From Pseudonocardia sulfidoxydans NBRC 16205 (lineage in GTDB: Bacteria; Actinomycetota; Actinomycetes; Mycobacteriales; Pseudonocardiaceae), in assembly GCF_007989085.1 (NCBI RefSeq), contig NZ_BJVJ01000006.1, positions 104,812-168,811 of the forward strand: a DNA stretch of 64,000 nucleotides, in the 5' to 3' direction. Below the pieces are notes generated by a model that did no database searches, was not told the origin of the DNA, and saw only the letters and a list, made by a program, of their open reading frames with translations. Below, piece by piece: positions 34,400 to 43,794 of this stretch; position 1 is the stretch's first letter; every line of letters begins with the position of its first letter. The position numbers and the translations under genes are program-made.

Positions 34400-35788
34400 T
34401 CAGCCGAGGAACGCGTTGCGGCGCTGGGAGAGCAGCCGGTACAGGGTGTGCTGGATCGTCTCCCGGACCTGGTCGGTCAGGTTGAACACCAGCATGGGGT
34501 CGTCGGCGTCGACGGAGTCGAAGGTGTCGGTGCGGATGGGCTCACCGAACTCGATGTACCACTTCGACGGCAGCGGCACCGCCCCCAGCGGCCCGAGCAG
34601 CGGGAACGTCGGCGTCACCGGGAAGTACGGCGCCCCGAACAGCCGCGCCAACGGCTTGATGTCGCCGATCTTCGGATAGATCTCCTCCGCGCCGACGATC
34701 GCGCACGGGATGATCGGCACACCCGTCCGCAGCGCCGCCGACACGAACCCGCCCCGGCCGAACCGCTGCAGCTTGTACCGGTCGCGGAACGGCTTGCCGA
34801 TCCCCTTGAAACCCTCCGGCCACACCCCGACCAGCTCACCCGACGACAACAGCCGCTCCGCGTCGGGGTTGCACGCCAGCGTCGCGCCCTGCTTGCGGGT
34901 CAACGCGCCGAGGACGGGCAGCCGGAACACCAGGTCGGCCCCGAGCATCCGCAGGTGACGCTCCGCGGGATGGTCGTCGTGCAGCGCGACCGCGGTCATC
35001 AGCGAGTCGAGCGGCAACGTCCCCGAATGGTTGGCCACCACCAGCGCCCCGCCGACGTCGGGCACGTTGTTCATACCGATCGTCTCCACCCGGAACCACG
35101 ACCGGTACAGCGGCCGCAGCGCCGGGATCAGGACGTTGTCGGTGAGGTCGGGGTCGAAGCCGAACTCGTCGACGGCGTAGTCGCCGTCGAGACGGCGACG
35201 CAGGAACGTGAACAGCCGCTCGACGGTCTCCTCCGCCGCAGACGGCCCCGGCTCCTCGGGCGGCGCGGCGTCCGGGTGGGCGGCCGTCGCCTCCTCCGCC
35301 GTCGTCGACGTCTCCGCCGCCTTCCGCCTGCGCCGTGCGCCCTCGGCCCGCAACGGGATGACCCGCGCACCCGCGGCGTCCCCGGCAGACTGCTCGGGGC
35401 GCACCTCCTGGTCGTCGCCGGGTGCGGTGCGCGCCCGCCCGTTCCGGGTCCTGTCGTCCGCCACGTTCCCGCTTCCCGCTCGCACACCTCGGCCCCGCGT
35501 CGTCCCGGCCGACGTCGCCGCCGCGTCCGGCCCCGTCCCGGGCCTGTCGGTCCTGCCCCCGCGCGGCCGCCGCGCCGGCGACGGCTTCCGCGGGCCACGG
35601 CCCGTCGGCGCGTCCGCCTCCGACCCGGTGCCGCGCTGTGCGGGCACCTGCGGGTCGGGGACCGACCCGCCGCCGCGTCCTGCCGCCTCCGCCCGGCGGG
35701 CCCGGCCCGCGCGCGGCGGCGGCCCGGGACGGCCGTGCCCGGCACCGGGCTCCGGCGTGCCCGGCGTGTGGGGCGCGTCGTCGCTCAT
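34400..35788 (-). CDS. Lysophospholipid acyltransferase family protein (PlsC domain)
   Basis: 462 residues. Residues 1 to about 190 are Pro/Arg/Gly-rich and disordered, longer than usual. The PlsC domain starts near 220: ALVVANHSGTLPLDSLM holds the His and Asp of the active-site motif, GVWPEGFKGIGKPF is the second block and GVPIIPCAIVGAEE the third. It puts an acyl chain on a lipid phosphate at the membrane. The ATG at 35788 overlaps the epimerase stop by four bases, so the two are coupled, as in mycobacteria. Confidence 0.88.
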   Translation of the reverse strand: MSDDAPHTPGTPEPGAGHGRPGPPPRAGRARRAEAAGRGGGSVPDPQVPAQRGTGSEADAPTGRGPRKPSPARRPRGGRTDRPGTGPDAAATSAGTTRGRGVRAGSGNVADDRTRNGRARTAPGDDQEVRPEQSAGDAAGARVIPLRAEGARRRRKAAETSTTAEEATAAHPDAAPPEEPGPSAAEETVERLFTFLRRRLDGDYAVDEFGFDPDLTDNVLIPALRPLYRSWFRVETIGMNNVPDVGGALVVANHSGTLPLDSLMTAVALHDDHPAERHLRMLGADLVFRLPVLGALTRKQGATLACNPDAERLLSSGELVGVWPEGFKGIGKPFRDRYKLQRFGRGGFVSAALRTGVPIIPCAIVGAEEIYPKIGDIKPLARLFGAPYFPVTPTFPLLGPLGAVPLPSKWYIEFGEPIRTDTFDSVDADDPMLVFNLTDQVRETIQHTLYRLLSQRRNAFLG

Positions 35789-36822
35789 CCGAGCGCCTTC
35801 GCCGCAGCCAGCGCACCACGTTCGGCGACGTCGACCCAGCCGCCGCCCACGACGGGCCGCAACGCGCGGCCACGGACGTAGTCGTCGAACGCCTGCGCCG
35901 TCGTCCAGCGCGGGGTGAAGCCGAACTCCTCACGCAGCCGCCGGGTGTCGACGACGCGGCCGAAGTTCAGGAACCGCATCTGCTCCGGTGAGAAGTCGAC
36001 GATCCGGGCCGACCGGAACAGCCGCCCCACCGGGCCCACCGCGGGCTGCGGCACCGGCAGCGGCACCCGCCCGGCCCGGCGGATCGCCTGCGACAGCAAC
36101 AGCACACCGTCGGCCGCCACGTTGTAGACGCCGGGCAGCTCCTCCGTCGCGGCCCGCTGCAGCACGACCAAGGCGTCCTCCTCGTGCACCAGCTGCACGC
36201 GGGCGTCGTACCCCAGGACCGTCGGGATCACCGGCAGCGCGAAGTACCGCGTCAGCACGGTGTCGATCCGCGGCCCGATGAAGTTCGCGAACCGCAGCAC
36301 CGTCACGTCGACGTCGGGGCGGCGGCGGGCGAACCCGCGCAGGTAGCCCTCGATCTCCGAGGCATCCTTGCCGTACCCGCCCGACGACATCTCCTTGGGC
36401 GTCATCGCCTCGTCGAACAGCGCCGGGTCGCGGGAGCTCGAGCCGTACACCGCCGTCGTCGACTTGAGGACGACACGCGTCACCGACGCGGCCTTCTGGC
36501 AGGCGGCGAGGAGCTGCATCGTCCCGATGACGTTCATCTCCTTCATCGCCGTCCGCCCACCCACACGAGCCGGGCTCGCAGAGACCGAGGCGTGCACGAC
36601 GGTGCTCACCGACGCACTGGAGATGACCTTGGAGATGAGCGGGTTGCGGATGTCGGCGCGCACGAACTCGGCGCGCCCCATGCGACGCAACAGATCACGG
36701 GGCGGCGGCACGGTGTCGACACCGAGCACCCGATCGATCGAGGGGTCCGCGGCGAGCCGGGCGGCGAGATGCCCACCCAGGAAACCGCTCACGCCGGTGA
36801 CCAGGACGACGGAAGGAGCCAC
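35785..36822 (-). CDS. NAD-dependent epimerase/dehydratase family protein (SDR)
   Basis: 345 residues. The Rossmann motif VTGVSGFLGGHLAARL begins at residue 8, VVHASVSASPARVGG lies near 75, and KSTTAVYGSS near 120. The usual YxxxK is not evident: GGYGKDASEIEGY stands where it would be, so the catalytic pair may be altered. It is the family of mycobacterial GalE2 beside the acyltransferase, likely acting on an NDP-sugar or lipid head group; the substrate is not known. It is coupled to the acyltransferase by an ATGA overlap. Confidence 0.88.
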   Translation of the reverse strand: MAPSVVLVTGVSGFLGGHLAARLAADPSIDRVLGVDTVPPPRDLLRRMGRAEFVRADIRNPLISKVISSASVSTVVHASVSASPARVGGRTAMKEMNVIGTMQLLAACQKAASVTRVVLKSTTAVYGSSSRDPALFDEAMTPKEMSSGGYGKDASEIEGYLRGFARRRPDVDVTVLRFANFIGPRIDTVLTRYFALPVIPTVLGYDARVQLVHEEDALVVLQRAATEELPGVYNVAADGVLLLSQAIRRAGRVPLPVPQPAVGPVGRLFRSARIVDFSPEQMRFLNFGRVVDTRRLREEFGFTPRWTTAQAFDDYVRGRALRPVVGGGWVDVAERGALAAAKALG

Positions 36823-36924
36823 GGGGCCTCACAGAACGCGCTCGGAGGTCCCCGATGCTAGACCCACCCGGACTGCTCGGGGGGACCGATCAGGAAAAGG
36901 CTGTGTGACAGAGAGGAACCGACC

Positions 36925-36961
36925 CGTCACCGGCCGCCCGGGAACCGGGCGACCGGTGACG
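36925..36961 (-). terminator. Terminator of the bS22 gene
   Basis: CGTCACCGGCCGCCCGG and CCGGGCGACCGGTGACG form a 17-bp stem with one mismatch and a three-base loop. It lies three bases past the bS22 stop at 36965, the longest stem in the window. Confidence 0.75.
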
Positions 36962-36964
36962 CGG

Positions 36965-37066
36965 TCACTTGCCGAGCTTGCGACGCTGGACGCGGGTCTT
37001 GCGCAGCAGCTTGCGGTGCTTCTTCTTCGACATACGCTTGCGGCGCTTCTTGATGACCGAGCCCAT
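36965..37066 (-). CDS. Ribosomal protein bS22 (AURKAIP1/COX24 domain)
   Basis: 33 residues, extremely basic: it begins [18 protein letters not shown] and ends RRKLGK. Actinobacteria carry this tiny 30S protein, first seen in mycobacterial ribosome structures. AGGAAGGA lies just upstream of ATG 37066. It has its own strong terminator. The gene is short enough to be missed by routine calling. Its neighbours (HTH gene, epimerase, proC) are the same as in mycobacteria. Confidence 0.93.
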   Translation of the reverse strand: MGSVIKKRRKRMSKKKHRKLLRKTRVQRRKLGK

Positions 37067-37263
37067 GCGGGTTCCTTCCTGATACGACGTGCGAGGTCCG
37101 CTGCGCGGCACCCGGAGGACCCAGGGAGCCACACGAGCATGGCGTACCGGGGCACGCCGACATCATGCCCACCCTGACGGGTGGACGATGCTGAACGGCC
37201 ATGCTACCCGCCGGGATCCGCGACCCCATGCGCCGGTTCGGGCCGTGACCGGCCCGGGAACTT

Positions 37264-37476
37264 CTATCCCGCGTCGAAGTACGCGGAGCGCAGGTACTCC
37301 TCCACGGCGCGCTTGGGCACGCGGAACGACCTGCCGACCCGTGCGGCCGGGAGCTCACCACCGTGGACCAACCGGTACACGGTCATCTTCGACACGCGCA
37401 TCATGGCAGCGACCTCGGCGACGGTCAGGAACTGCACCTGGGCCAGGTTGAGCTGCTCGGGCTGCTCGGACGGCAT
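37264..37476 (-). CDS. Small helix-turn-helix protein (excisionase/BldC-like)
   Basis: 70 residues from ATG 37476; longer upstream frames are not supported. FLTVAEVAAMMRVSKMTVYR is a MerR/excisionase-type helix-turn-helix (about 16-35), and GELPAARVGRSFRVPKRAVE is the wing. Like bldC in this window it has no effector domain. A 70-residue HTH protein at this exact place (beside bS22 and proC) is conserved across actinobacteria. Its targets are not known from the sequence. Confidence 0.9.
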   Translation of the reverse strand: MPSEQPEQLNLAQVQFLTVAEVAAMMRVSKMTVYRLVHGGELPAARVGRSFRVPKRAVEEYLRSAYFDAG

Positions 37477-37629
37477 CCGAACACCGCCTTCCGCTCTCGC
37501 ACCGTCCGTGGAGGGGACGATGTTCACCCGTGAGGATAGCGGTGCCGTTGTGACTACCCCGACACGGGATGCCACCCGGGCGTGCCCCCAAGGCCACGCG
37601 TCAGGGTGACGACACGTCCGCCGATCGGG

Positions 37630-38442
37630 TCAACGCTGCTGCACCGTGCGTCCCAGCTCCACCGAACGGTCCCGGGCGGCCTCGATCGCGTCGATCAACG
37701 CGGCCCGCACACCGTGCCGCTCGAGCTCGCGGATGGCCGCGATCGTGGTACCCGCGGGCGAGGTCACGGCCTCACGCAGCAGGACCGGATGGTCGCCGGA
37801 CTCCCGCAGCATCACCGCCGCCCCATAGGCGGACTGGACGATCAGGTCGGCCGCCACCGCGCGCGGCAGACCGAGCAGGATGCCCGCGTCGATCATCGCC
37901 TCGACGAGGTAGAAGAAGTACGCCGGGCCCGACCCCGACAGCGCCGTCACCGCGTCCTGCTGCGCCTCCGGGACGCTGACGACGCGCCCGACGGCCGCGA
38001 GCATGTCCTGCGCGACCTGCAGGTGCTCGGCGGTGGCGTGCGCCCCGCCGGAGACAGCGCTCATCGCCTCCCCGACCAGCATCGGGGTGTTGGGCATGAC
38101 CCGCACGACCGGCGTCCCGTCGGGCAGGCCGCCCTCGAACAACGCCGTCGGCAGGCCGGCGCACAACGAGATCACCAAGGTGCCGGGGCGCAGCGCGCCC
38201 TTCAGCTCGGCCAGGACCGGCGCGATGTCCTGCGGCTTGACGGCCACCACCACGACGTCGGCACCCGCCGCCGCCTCCTCGACCCCCGCCGACGCGACCC
38301 CCAGCCGCTCGGTGAGCTCGGCCGACCGTTCGGGATGCCGTTCGGAGAACGCCAGGTCCGACGCCGGTCGGCCCGCCGCCAGCAGCCCGGCGAGCAACGC
38401 CTCGCCGATCTTGCCCGCTCCCAGCACCGCGATCCGTGTCAT
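37630..38442 (-). CDS. proC: Pyrroline-5-carboxylate reductase (ProC)
   Basis: 270 residues. It makes proline from pyrroline-5-carboxylate with NADPH. The Rossmann motif IAVLGAGKIGEALLAGLL begins at residue 4, VVVVAVKPQDIAPVL lies near 68, and the conserved C-terminal block REAVTSPAGTTIAAIRELE near 230. ATG 38442 matches the family start; an upstream ATG would add 18 residues that lack similarity. A paired palindrome element begins 50 bases upstream. Proline dehydrogenase, the opposing catabolic enzyme, lies 1.1 kb upstream. Confidence 0.95.
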   Translation of the reverse strand: MTRIAVLGAGKIGEALLAGLLAAGRPASDLAFSERHPERSAELTERLGVASAGVEEAAAGADVVVVAVKPQDIAPVLAELKGALRPGTLVISLCAGLPTALFEGGLPDGTPVVRVMPNTPMLVGEAMSAVSGGAHATAEHLQVAQDMLAAVGRVVSVPEAQQDAVTALSGSGPAYFFYLVEAMIDAGILLGLPRAVAADLIVQSAYGAAVMLRESGDHPVLLREAVTSPAGTTIAAIRELERHGVRAALIDAIEAARDRSVELGRTVQQR

Positions 38443-38491
38443 GGGGAGACCGTAACCGGCCCCGCACCCCGATTCCGGCCCCGCCCCGCCC

Positions 38492-38597
38492 CGCACGTGT
38501 CACCGGCGAGGCCGCGGCGCTCCGACGACACGCTCGGTGTGAGGACGTCCGACGAACGTGTCACCAGCGCTGCCGACGCGCGCTCACGACACGCTCG
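38492..38597. repeat. Paired 45-nt palindromes, locus C (upstream of proC)
   Basis: Copies at 38492-38536 and 38553-38597 with a 16-base gap, the same geometry as locus B. The second copy reads CGAACGTGTCACCAGCGC ... ACGACACGCTCG; the first is more diverged in its centre. The pair lies between proC's start and the thioesterase stop. Confidence 0.85.
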
Positions 38598-38717
38598 CGG
38601 GCGGACGCGTCTACGCGCCGGACCGGGCCACCGCGCCGGATCGCGTCAGCGATCGGCCCCGAGCCAGCGGCCGGCCGAGGTCCCTGACGAGCCGGGGGGT
38701 CTGCGCGGGAGCGGGGA

Positions 38718-39575
38718 TCAGCGCGGGAGCGGGGCCAGGGCGAGCTGGCGGGCCTGACACACGAGCCGGCCGGACTCGTCGACGACCCGGGTGTCCTCGT
38801 CGAACCAGGTCCCGGCCACGGTGTGCGACTCCGACTCGCACCTCAGCCACCCCGGCGACGGGCGGCCCCGCAGCAGCGCGGTGAGCTGCACCGTCGGGGC
38901 CCAGCCGACGTCGCCACCGAGGTTGAAGACCGTCGGCGGCAGGATGTCGCCGGCCAGCAGCGCGAAGAGGACGTCGGGTTCCTCGCCGTGGGGGCGGACC
39001 CAGCCGCGCATGGTGGCGTCGCCGGTCTTGCCGGTGGCGAAGGGCATGTCGGCGGGGTCGAAACGCATCGCGCAGGCCTTGGCGAGGGTGCGGCCGGGGC
39101 CGCGCTGCAGGCTCGGGTCGAGCGCGGTGTCCGTCGGCAGGGCCGGCATGGAGGTCAGGCCGGGGGTGACCCACCGGGGCGCCTCGTCGGGCAGCCGTCC
39201 CGTGGTCACCGACGCCGACAGCATGGCGCGGTCGCCCTGGTACAGCCGGGCGGAGCACACCGAGGCGGTGCGGCCCAGCTTCACGACGTCGGTGCGGATC
39301 TCGACGTCACCGGGGTCGGGGGCGCGCAGGAAGTCGGCGGCGACGGCCAGCGGCTCGGCGGGCAGCGCACCGGCGTCGGCCTGGGCGGCGTCGATCCGTC
39401 GCTGGACGACCGAGGTCAGCAGCGCGAGCATCAGCCCGCCGTGGACCTTGCCGCCGGCGGCGTTCCAGGCCCCGCCGAGGGTGGCGCGGTAGGTGTCGTC
39501 GTCGACGCGTTCGACCGCGAGGGCGTCGGAGAACGGGCGCTCGGTGCGGGCGGCCGTGTCGGTGTCGGCGGTCAC
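38718..39575 (-). CDS. Acyl-CoA thioesterase family protein (TesB-like double hot dog)
   Basis: 285 residues from GTG 39575, whose GTGA overlaps the proline dehydrogenase stop. The N-terminal hot-dog half holds GGKVHGGLMLALLTSVVQR (near 40) and DFLRAPDPGDVEIRTDVV; the C-terminal half holds VFNLGGDVGWAPTVQLTALL and GTWFDEDTRVVDESGRLV. This two-domain layout is typical of acyl-CoA thioesterases of the TesB/4HBT group. Substrate chain length cannot be read. Coupled translation with proline dehydrogenase is not functionally obvious. Confidence 0.85.
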   Translation of the reverse strand: MTADTDTAARTERPFSDALAVERVDDDTYRATLGGAWNAAGGKVHGGLMLALLTSVVQRRIDAAQADAGALPAEPLAVAADFLRAPDPGDVEIRTDVVKLGRTASVCSARLYQGDRAMLSASVTTGRLPDEAPRWVTPGLTSMPALPTDTALDPSLQRGPGRTLAKACAMRFDPADMPFATGKTGDATMRGWVRPHGEEPDVLFALLAGDILPPTVFNLGGDVGWAPTVQLTALLRGRPSPGWLRCESESHTVAGTWFDEDTRVVDESGRLVCQARQLALAPLPR

Positions 39576-40567
39576 CGGCGGCCGGCCAGTGCGCGCACGA
39601 AGAAGCCGACGTTGGCGGGGCGTTCCGCGAGTCGTCGCATGAGATAGCCGTACCACTGTGTCCCGTAGGGGACGTAGACGCGCACGGTGTGACCTTCGCC
39701 GACCAGTCGGCGCTGCTCGTCGGGACGCACCCCGTACAGCATCTGGAACTCGGCGCGGGTGGAGACGCCGGGCAGTTGGGTGAGGGGGCGGATCAGGGCC
39801 GGGTCGTGGGTGGCGAACATGGGGTGCCCGGCGCCGTCGAGCAGGATGCCGGCGCAGCGGGCGAAGCTCGCCCGGACGTCACCGGCGGTGTCGTAGGCGA
39901 CCGACTCGGGTTCGGCGTAGGCGCCCTTGCACAGCCGCACCCGCGACCCGGCCCCGGCGAGTGCGCGGCAGTCGTCCTCGGTGCGGCGCAGCTGGGCCTG
40001 CAGGACGGCGCCCACCCACGGCCAGGTCTCCCGCAGGGCGGCGACGACCCGGAGCGTGGCGTCTGTCGTGGTGTGGTCCTCGGCGTCGACGGTGACGGTC
40101 GTCCCGGCCTCGGCGGCGGCGGCGCAGATCGCGGCGGCGTGTTCCCGGGCGATCTGTTCACCGGCGGCAGCCTGTTCACCCCCGACACCGTGTGAGCCGG
40201 CCGCACCCTGCGCGCCGGCCGCACCCTGCGAGCCGGCGGCGCCGAGGGCCTGGCCGAGCGCGCTGAGCTTGACGGAGACCTCGACACGGTCGGCGAGCCC
40301 CGCGTCGGCGATCGCGGTGATCACCTCGCGGTAGGCGTCGACGGCGCGGCCGGCCTCGGAGGCGTCGGTGACGTCCTCGCCGAGGTGGTCGAGGCTCACG
40401 ACGCATCCGGTGGCGACGAGCGCGCGGGCGACGCGCAGCGCGTCGGCGGCGGTCTCCCCCGCGACGAAGCGGTCGACGACGGCGCGGGTGGGCCGGGCCG
40501 CGGTGATCGCGGTGCGGAGCCGGTCGCTCCGGGCGGCGGCGAGGATCGCCGAGCGCAGCGGGTTCAC
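39572..40567 (-). CDS. Proline dehydrogenase (PutB type) with a repetitive insertion
   Basis: 331 residues, a stand-alone FAD-dependent (beta/alpha)8 barrel oxidising proline to pyrroline-5-carboxylate at the membrane. VSVKLSALGQAL (near 97), TVTVDAEDHTTTDATL, VRLCKGAYAEP and the C-terminal VYVPYGTQWYGYLMRRLAERP are the family blocks. A Gly/Ala/Gln/Ser-rich insertion of about 29 residues (109-137, GAAGSQ-like repeats) splits the barrel after LGQAL, where relatives have a few residues. GTG 40567 matches the family start NPLRSAILAAARS. Confidence 0.92.
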   Translation of the reverse strand: MNPLRSAILAAARSDRLRTAITAARPTRAVVDRFVAGETAADALRVARALVATGCVVSLDHLGEDVTDASEAGRAVDAYREVITAIADAGLADRVEVSVKLSALGQALGAAGSQGAAGAQGAAGSHGVGGEQAAAGEQIAREHAAAICAAAAEAGTTVTVDAEDHTTTDATLRVVAALRETWPWVGAVLQAQLRRTEDDCRALAGAGSRVRLCKGAYAEPESVAYDTAGDVRASFARCAGILLDGAGHPMFATHDPALIRPLTQLPGVSTRAEFQMLYGVRPDEQRRLVGEGHTVRVYVPYGTQWYGYLMRRLAERPANVGFFVRALAGRR

Positions 40568-40622
40568 GTGATCACCGTATGCCCGGCGGCGGCGACCGGC
40601 GGCGCGTCGGCGCCCCGATGTG

Positions 40623-41465
40623 TCAGCCGCGCGCCAGTGCCGGGCGGTCGGTGATCGGCGGGACCGGCGCGGTGGGCTGCAGGTGCAGCCGGGCGAACAG
40701 CAGCGACTCGGCCAGCATCGCGACACGGTCGTGCCGGGTGCGGCAGCGTCGCGTGCTGATCTCGACGACGACGGTCCCGCCCGCGGCGGCGAAGGGCCCG
40801 GCGGCGAGTCGTTCGCACACCTCCGCGCAGGGCTGGACGCCCCGGCCGGGGACGAGGTGTTCGTCGCGGGCGCTGCCGCTGCCGTCGGCGAGGTGCAGAT
40901 GGACGAGCCCGCCGCCCATGCGGTCGAGCATGGCGAGCGCGTCGGCGCCGGAACCTGCGGTGTGGGAGAGGTCGAGGGTGTAGTGGGCGTGCCCGACCTC
41001 GGTGGGGTCGAGGCCCGGCGCGTAGGGGACGCTCCGGATCCCGGCGCGCACGACGGGCAGCATGTTCTCGACGGCCAGCCGCACACCGGCGCTCTCCTCG
41101 GCGCGCCGGACCTCCTCGGCGAACACCTCGGCGTAGCGCAGCTGCCAGCGGAACGGCGGGTGGACGACGACGGTCCGCGCACCCAGTTCCTCGGCGGCGG
41201 TGACCGACCGGCGCAGCCGGACGACGGGGTCGGCGCCCCAGACGCGCTGGGTGACGGCGAGGCAGGGGGCGTGCACCGCGGAGACGCCGACGCCGTGGCG
41301 GTCGACGAGCCTGCGCACCGCGTCGACGTCCTGGCTGACCTTGTCCGACCACACCATCAGCTCGACGCCGTCGTAGCCGAGGGTGGCGGCGATCTCGAAC
41401 GCCGCCGCGGCGGGCTCGGGGTAGACCGACGCCGTCGACAGTGCGACCGGAGGGGCGGGCGGCAC
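40623..41465 (-). CDS. Sugar phosphate isomerase/epimerase (xylose-isomerase-like TIM barrel)
   Basis: 280 residues. [18 protein letters not shown] (near 25), [16 protein letters not shown] (near 62), [19 protein letters not shown] and [13 protein letters not shown] mark the AP-endonuclease-2/xylose-isomerase fold with its metal-binding Glu, His and Asp. The substrate is unknown. GTG 41465 lies one base after the upstream gene's stop. Both neighbours run the same way; the position between the proline dehydrogenase and a membrane protein beside ppx is conserved in actinobacteria. Confidence 0.87.
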   Translation of the reverse strand: MPPAPPVALSTASVYPEPAAAAFEIAATLGYDGVELMVWSDKVSQDVDAVRRLVDRHGVGVSAVHAPCLAVTQRVWGADPVVRLRRSVTAAEELGARTVVVHPPFRWQLRYAEVFAEEVRRAEESAGVRLAVENMLPVVRAGIRSVPYAPGLDPTEVGHAHYTLDLSHTAGSGADALAMLDRMGGGLVHLHLADGSGSARDEHLVPGRGVQPCAEVCERLAAGPFAAAGGTVVVEISTRRCRTRHDRVAMLAESLLFARLHLQPTAPVPPITDRPALARG

Positions 41466-41466
41466 G

Positions 41467-42708
41467 TCAGACCTGCTGGCGGGCCAGGACGAGGATGGCC
41501 GGGGAGACCGTGAGCAGGAGGCCGACGAGGACCGCGAAGATCGTGGTGCGCAGGTTGTCGTCGCGCAGCATGGCGCGCACACCCAGGACGAGCGCAACGG
41601 TGACGAACACCGCGCCGGCGAGGGCGACGACCGGCAGGTGCAGCCAGAGGAACGCGAACCCGACCCACAGCCCGGCACCGACGACGGCGCCGCCGATCCA
41701 CTGGCCGATGACCGCGGCCCAGGAGTGGGGTGCGGCCTCGACGTCGTCGAGATCGTCCTCGTCGATGTCGTCGATGTCGTCGCGGGACCGCAGGCCGGCG
41801 GGCCGGTCGCGGGGGCGGCGCTGCGGGGTGCGCAGGGCCGTGGTGGCCTGCTCACCGGCGGGGGCGTCGTCCACGTCCGAGGTGTCGGGGTCGGCCGCGG
41901 CGTCGAGGTCGGCGACGGAACGCCCGCCGGCGTGGATCGCGGTGGTGCGGGCGCCCGGGCCGTCGTCCGCGGCCGCGGTGGGGTCGTCGACGTCGTCGAA
42001 ATCGTCGGGGTCGAACGGGGAGGCCTGCGTGGGCGGTCCGCCGTCGCCGCGGGGATCGGGGCGGGGCTCGTCGGTGACGGGTGTGCCGCCGAGCACGGTG
42101 GGCGGGCCGCCGTCGTCGGCACCGCGGCGCGGCGAGCCCGAGATGGGGCCGGTGTCGTCGTCACGACGGTCGACCCGGGGCATCTGCTGCGTCGGACGCT
42201 CGGGCGCCCAGGGGTTGCGCTGCTGCTCGTCGGGACGGCGCTGCACGGGGGGCGCGGAGCTGTAGGCGCCGGGGCTCTGTTGGACACCGTGCGGGGGTGA
42301 CTGCGGCGGCGGGCCGTGCCGGCGCGGCGGCTGCTGCCGCGGCTCCGGCGACTGCGGCGGGGCGGGCACGTGCGGGGGCTGCTGCACCGAGGCGGGCCGG
42401 ACCTCCGGCACGGTCGCGCCCTCGTACCCGGAACGCCGCGCGGCCGGCGGGGCCGACCACCGGTCGGCACCCGGGTCGGCACGCTGCTCGGTGCGCGGCG
42501 GCGGGGGCGGGCCCCCACGGTGGCCGCCCGCCCGGGACGGGCCTGCCGCCGGGGGACGCTGGGGGGTGCCGCGCTCCTCGGCGATGCCGTCACCCGCGTC
42601 GTCGTCGCCCTCGCGACGGCGACGGCGACGACCGGTCGTGGAGCCTGCGTTCTCCGCCAGCAGCTCCGCGACCGTGCGCTGACGCGGCTGATCGGTGTCT
42701 GAGCTCAT
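41467..42708 (-). CDS. Membrane protein with long acidic/proline-rich N-terminal region
   Basis: 413 residues. [19 protein letters not shown] opens the protein, a start seen in the actinobacterial proteins beside ppx. Residues about 25-320 are disordered: Pro/Gln-rich, then strongly acidic ([26 protein letters not shown]). Four membrane segments fill the last 90 residues. No enzyme motif. Function unknown. The ATG at 42708 overlaps the ppx stop by four bases. Confidence 0.82.
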   Translation of the reverse strand: MSSDTDQPRQRTVAELLAENAGSTTGRRRRRREGDDDAGDGIAEERGTPQRPPAAGPSRAGGHRGGPPPPPRTEQRADPGADRWSAPPAARRSGYEGATVPEVRPASVQQPPHVPAPPQSPEPRQQPPRRHGPPPQSPPHGVQQSPGAYSSAPPVQRRPDEQQRNPWAPERPTQQMPRVDRRDDDTGPISGSPRRGADDGGPPTVLGGTPVTDEPRPDPRGDGGPPTQASPFDPDDFDDVDDPTAAADDGPGARTTAIHAGGRSVADLDAAADPDTSDVDDAPAGEQATTALRTPQRRPRDRPAGLRSRDDIDDIDEDDLDDVEAAPHSWAAVIGQWIGGAVVGAGLWVGFAFLWLHLPVVALAGAVFVTVALVLGVRAMLRDDNLRTTIFAVLVGLLLTVSPAILVLARQQV

Positions 42709-43715
42709 CCGGTACACCGTGCCCCGAACGGCGTCAAGGGTCCAAGCGTTCCTGGCGAGTCGTGCGCCGAACGGTCCGTCTGGGCCGACCCATCGAGCGT
42801 GTCGAGGCGCCGGAGGATGACTCCCTCCCGCAGCGCCCACGGACAGAGCTGGAGGGTGTCGATCTTCAGCGCCCGCATCGCGGCCTCCGCGACGAGCGCT
42901 CCCGCGGCCAGCTGACGAGACCGTCCGGGGCTCACCCCCTCCAGCTCGGCGATGTCCTCGCTCGACATCCGGCTGACGAAGGAGGCGAGCTGGCGCAGCG
43001 CGACGTAGGTCAGCTCGCGGCGAGCGCGGGGGCCGGCGGAGTAGGGCACGGCGCCGGTGAGGCGGGCCAGCGAACGGAACGTCTTCGAGGTGCCGACGGC
43101 CACGTCCGGCGTACCCGCGTCGAAGAACCGGGTGGCGACACCGGCGAGGTCGGCGTCGATCTTCTCCCGCAGGACGGCGATCTCGGCGCGGGTGGGCGGG
43201 TCGGCCTCGAAGAAGTCACGGGTCAGCCGGCCGGCGCCCAGCGGCAGCGACACCGCCGTCGACGGGTGCTCGTCGAGCCCCGACGCGAGCTCCAGCGAGC
43301 CGCCGCCGATGTCGAGCACGGTGAGCCGGCCCGCGGACCAGCCGAACCAGCGGCGGACGGCGAGGAACGTGTAGCGGGCCTCGTCCTCGCCGGGGAGGAC
43401 CTCGAGCGCGACGCCCGTCTCCGCCCGCACCCGGGCGAGGACGGCCGCCGAGTTGGTCGCGTCGCGCAGCGCCGACGTCGCGAACGCCAGCAGGTCGTCA
43501 CAGTCGGCCTTCTCGGCAGCCTCGCGGGCCTGCTCGACGACACGGACGAGGGCGTCGGCCCCGCCCCGGCTCAGCGAGCCGTCCCCCTCCAGGTGCTCGG
43601 CGAGCCGCAGCGGGTCCTTCTCGGAGGTCATGGGCGTGGGATGGCCGCCACGGTGGGCGTCGACCACGAGGAGGTGGACGGTGTTGGAACCGACGTCGAG
43701 AACTCCGAGGCGCAC
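42705..43715 (-). CDS. ppx: Exopolyphosphatase / guanosine pentaphosphatase family (Ppx/GppA)
   Basis: 336 residues, the short two-domain actinobacterial form. MRLGVLDVGSNTVHLLVVDA is the phosphate-1 loop of the ASKHA fold, FLAVRRWFGWSAGRLTVLDI leads to IGGGSLELA, the second loop. It splits phosphate from polyphosphate ends and may act on pppGpp. It lies next to regX3-senX3, the phosphate-responsive system, on the same strand, which fits a phosphate-metabolism role; no PHO box is seen directly before it. Confidence 0.93.
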   Translation of the reverse strand: MRLGVLDVGSNTVHLLVVDAHRGGHPTPMTSEKDPLRLAEHLEGDGSLSRGGADALVRVVEQAREAAEKADCDDLLAFATSALRDATNSAAVLARVRAETGVALEVLPGEDEARYTFLAVRRWFGWSAGRLTVLDIGGGSLELASGLDEHPSTAVSLPLGAGRLTRDFFEADPPTRAEIAVLREKIDADLAGVATRFFDAGTPDVAVGTSKTFRSLARLTGAVPYSAGPRARRELTYVALRQLASFVSRMSSEDIAELEGVSPGRSRQLAAGALVAEAAMRALKIDTLQLCPWALREGVILRRLDTLDGSAQTDRSAHDSPGTLGPLTPFGARCTG

Positions 43716-43794
43716 GCGAGCAGGCTAGGCGTCGCAACGGGTTCGTGGCCGGATCGTGACCGTTCTCCCGTCACGTGTCACCCGAGTCGGTGAT

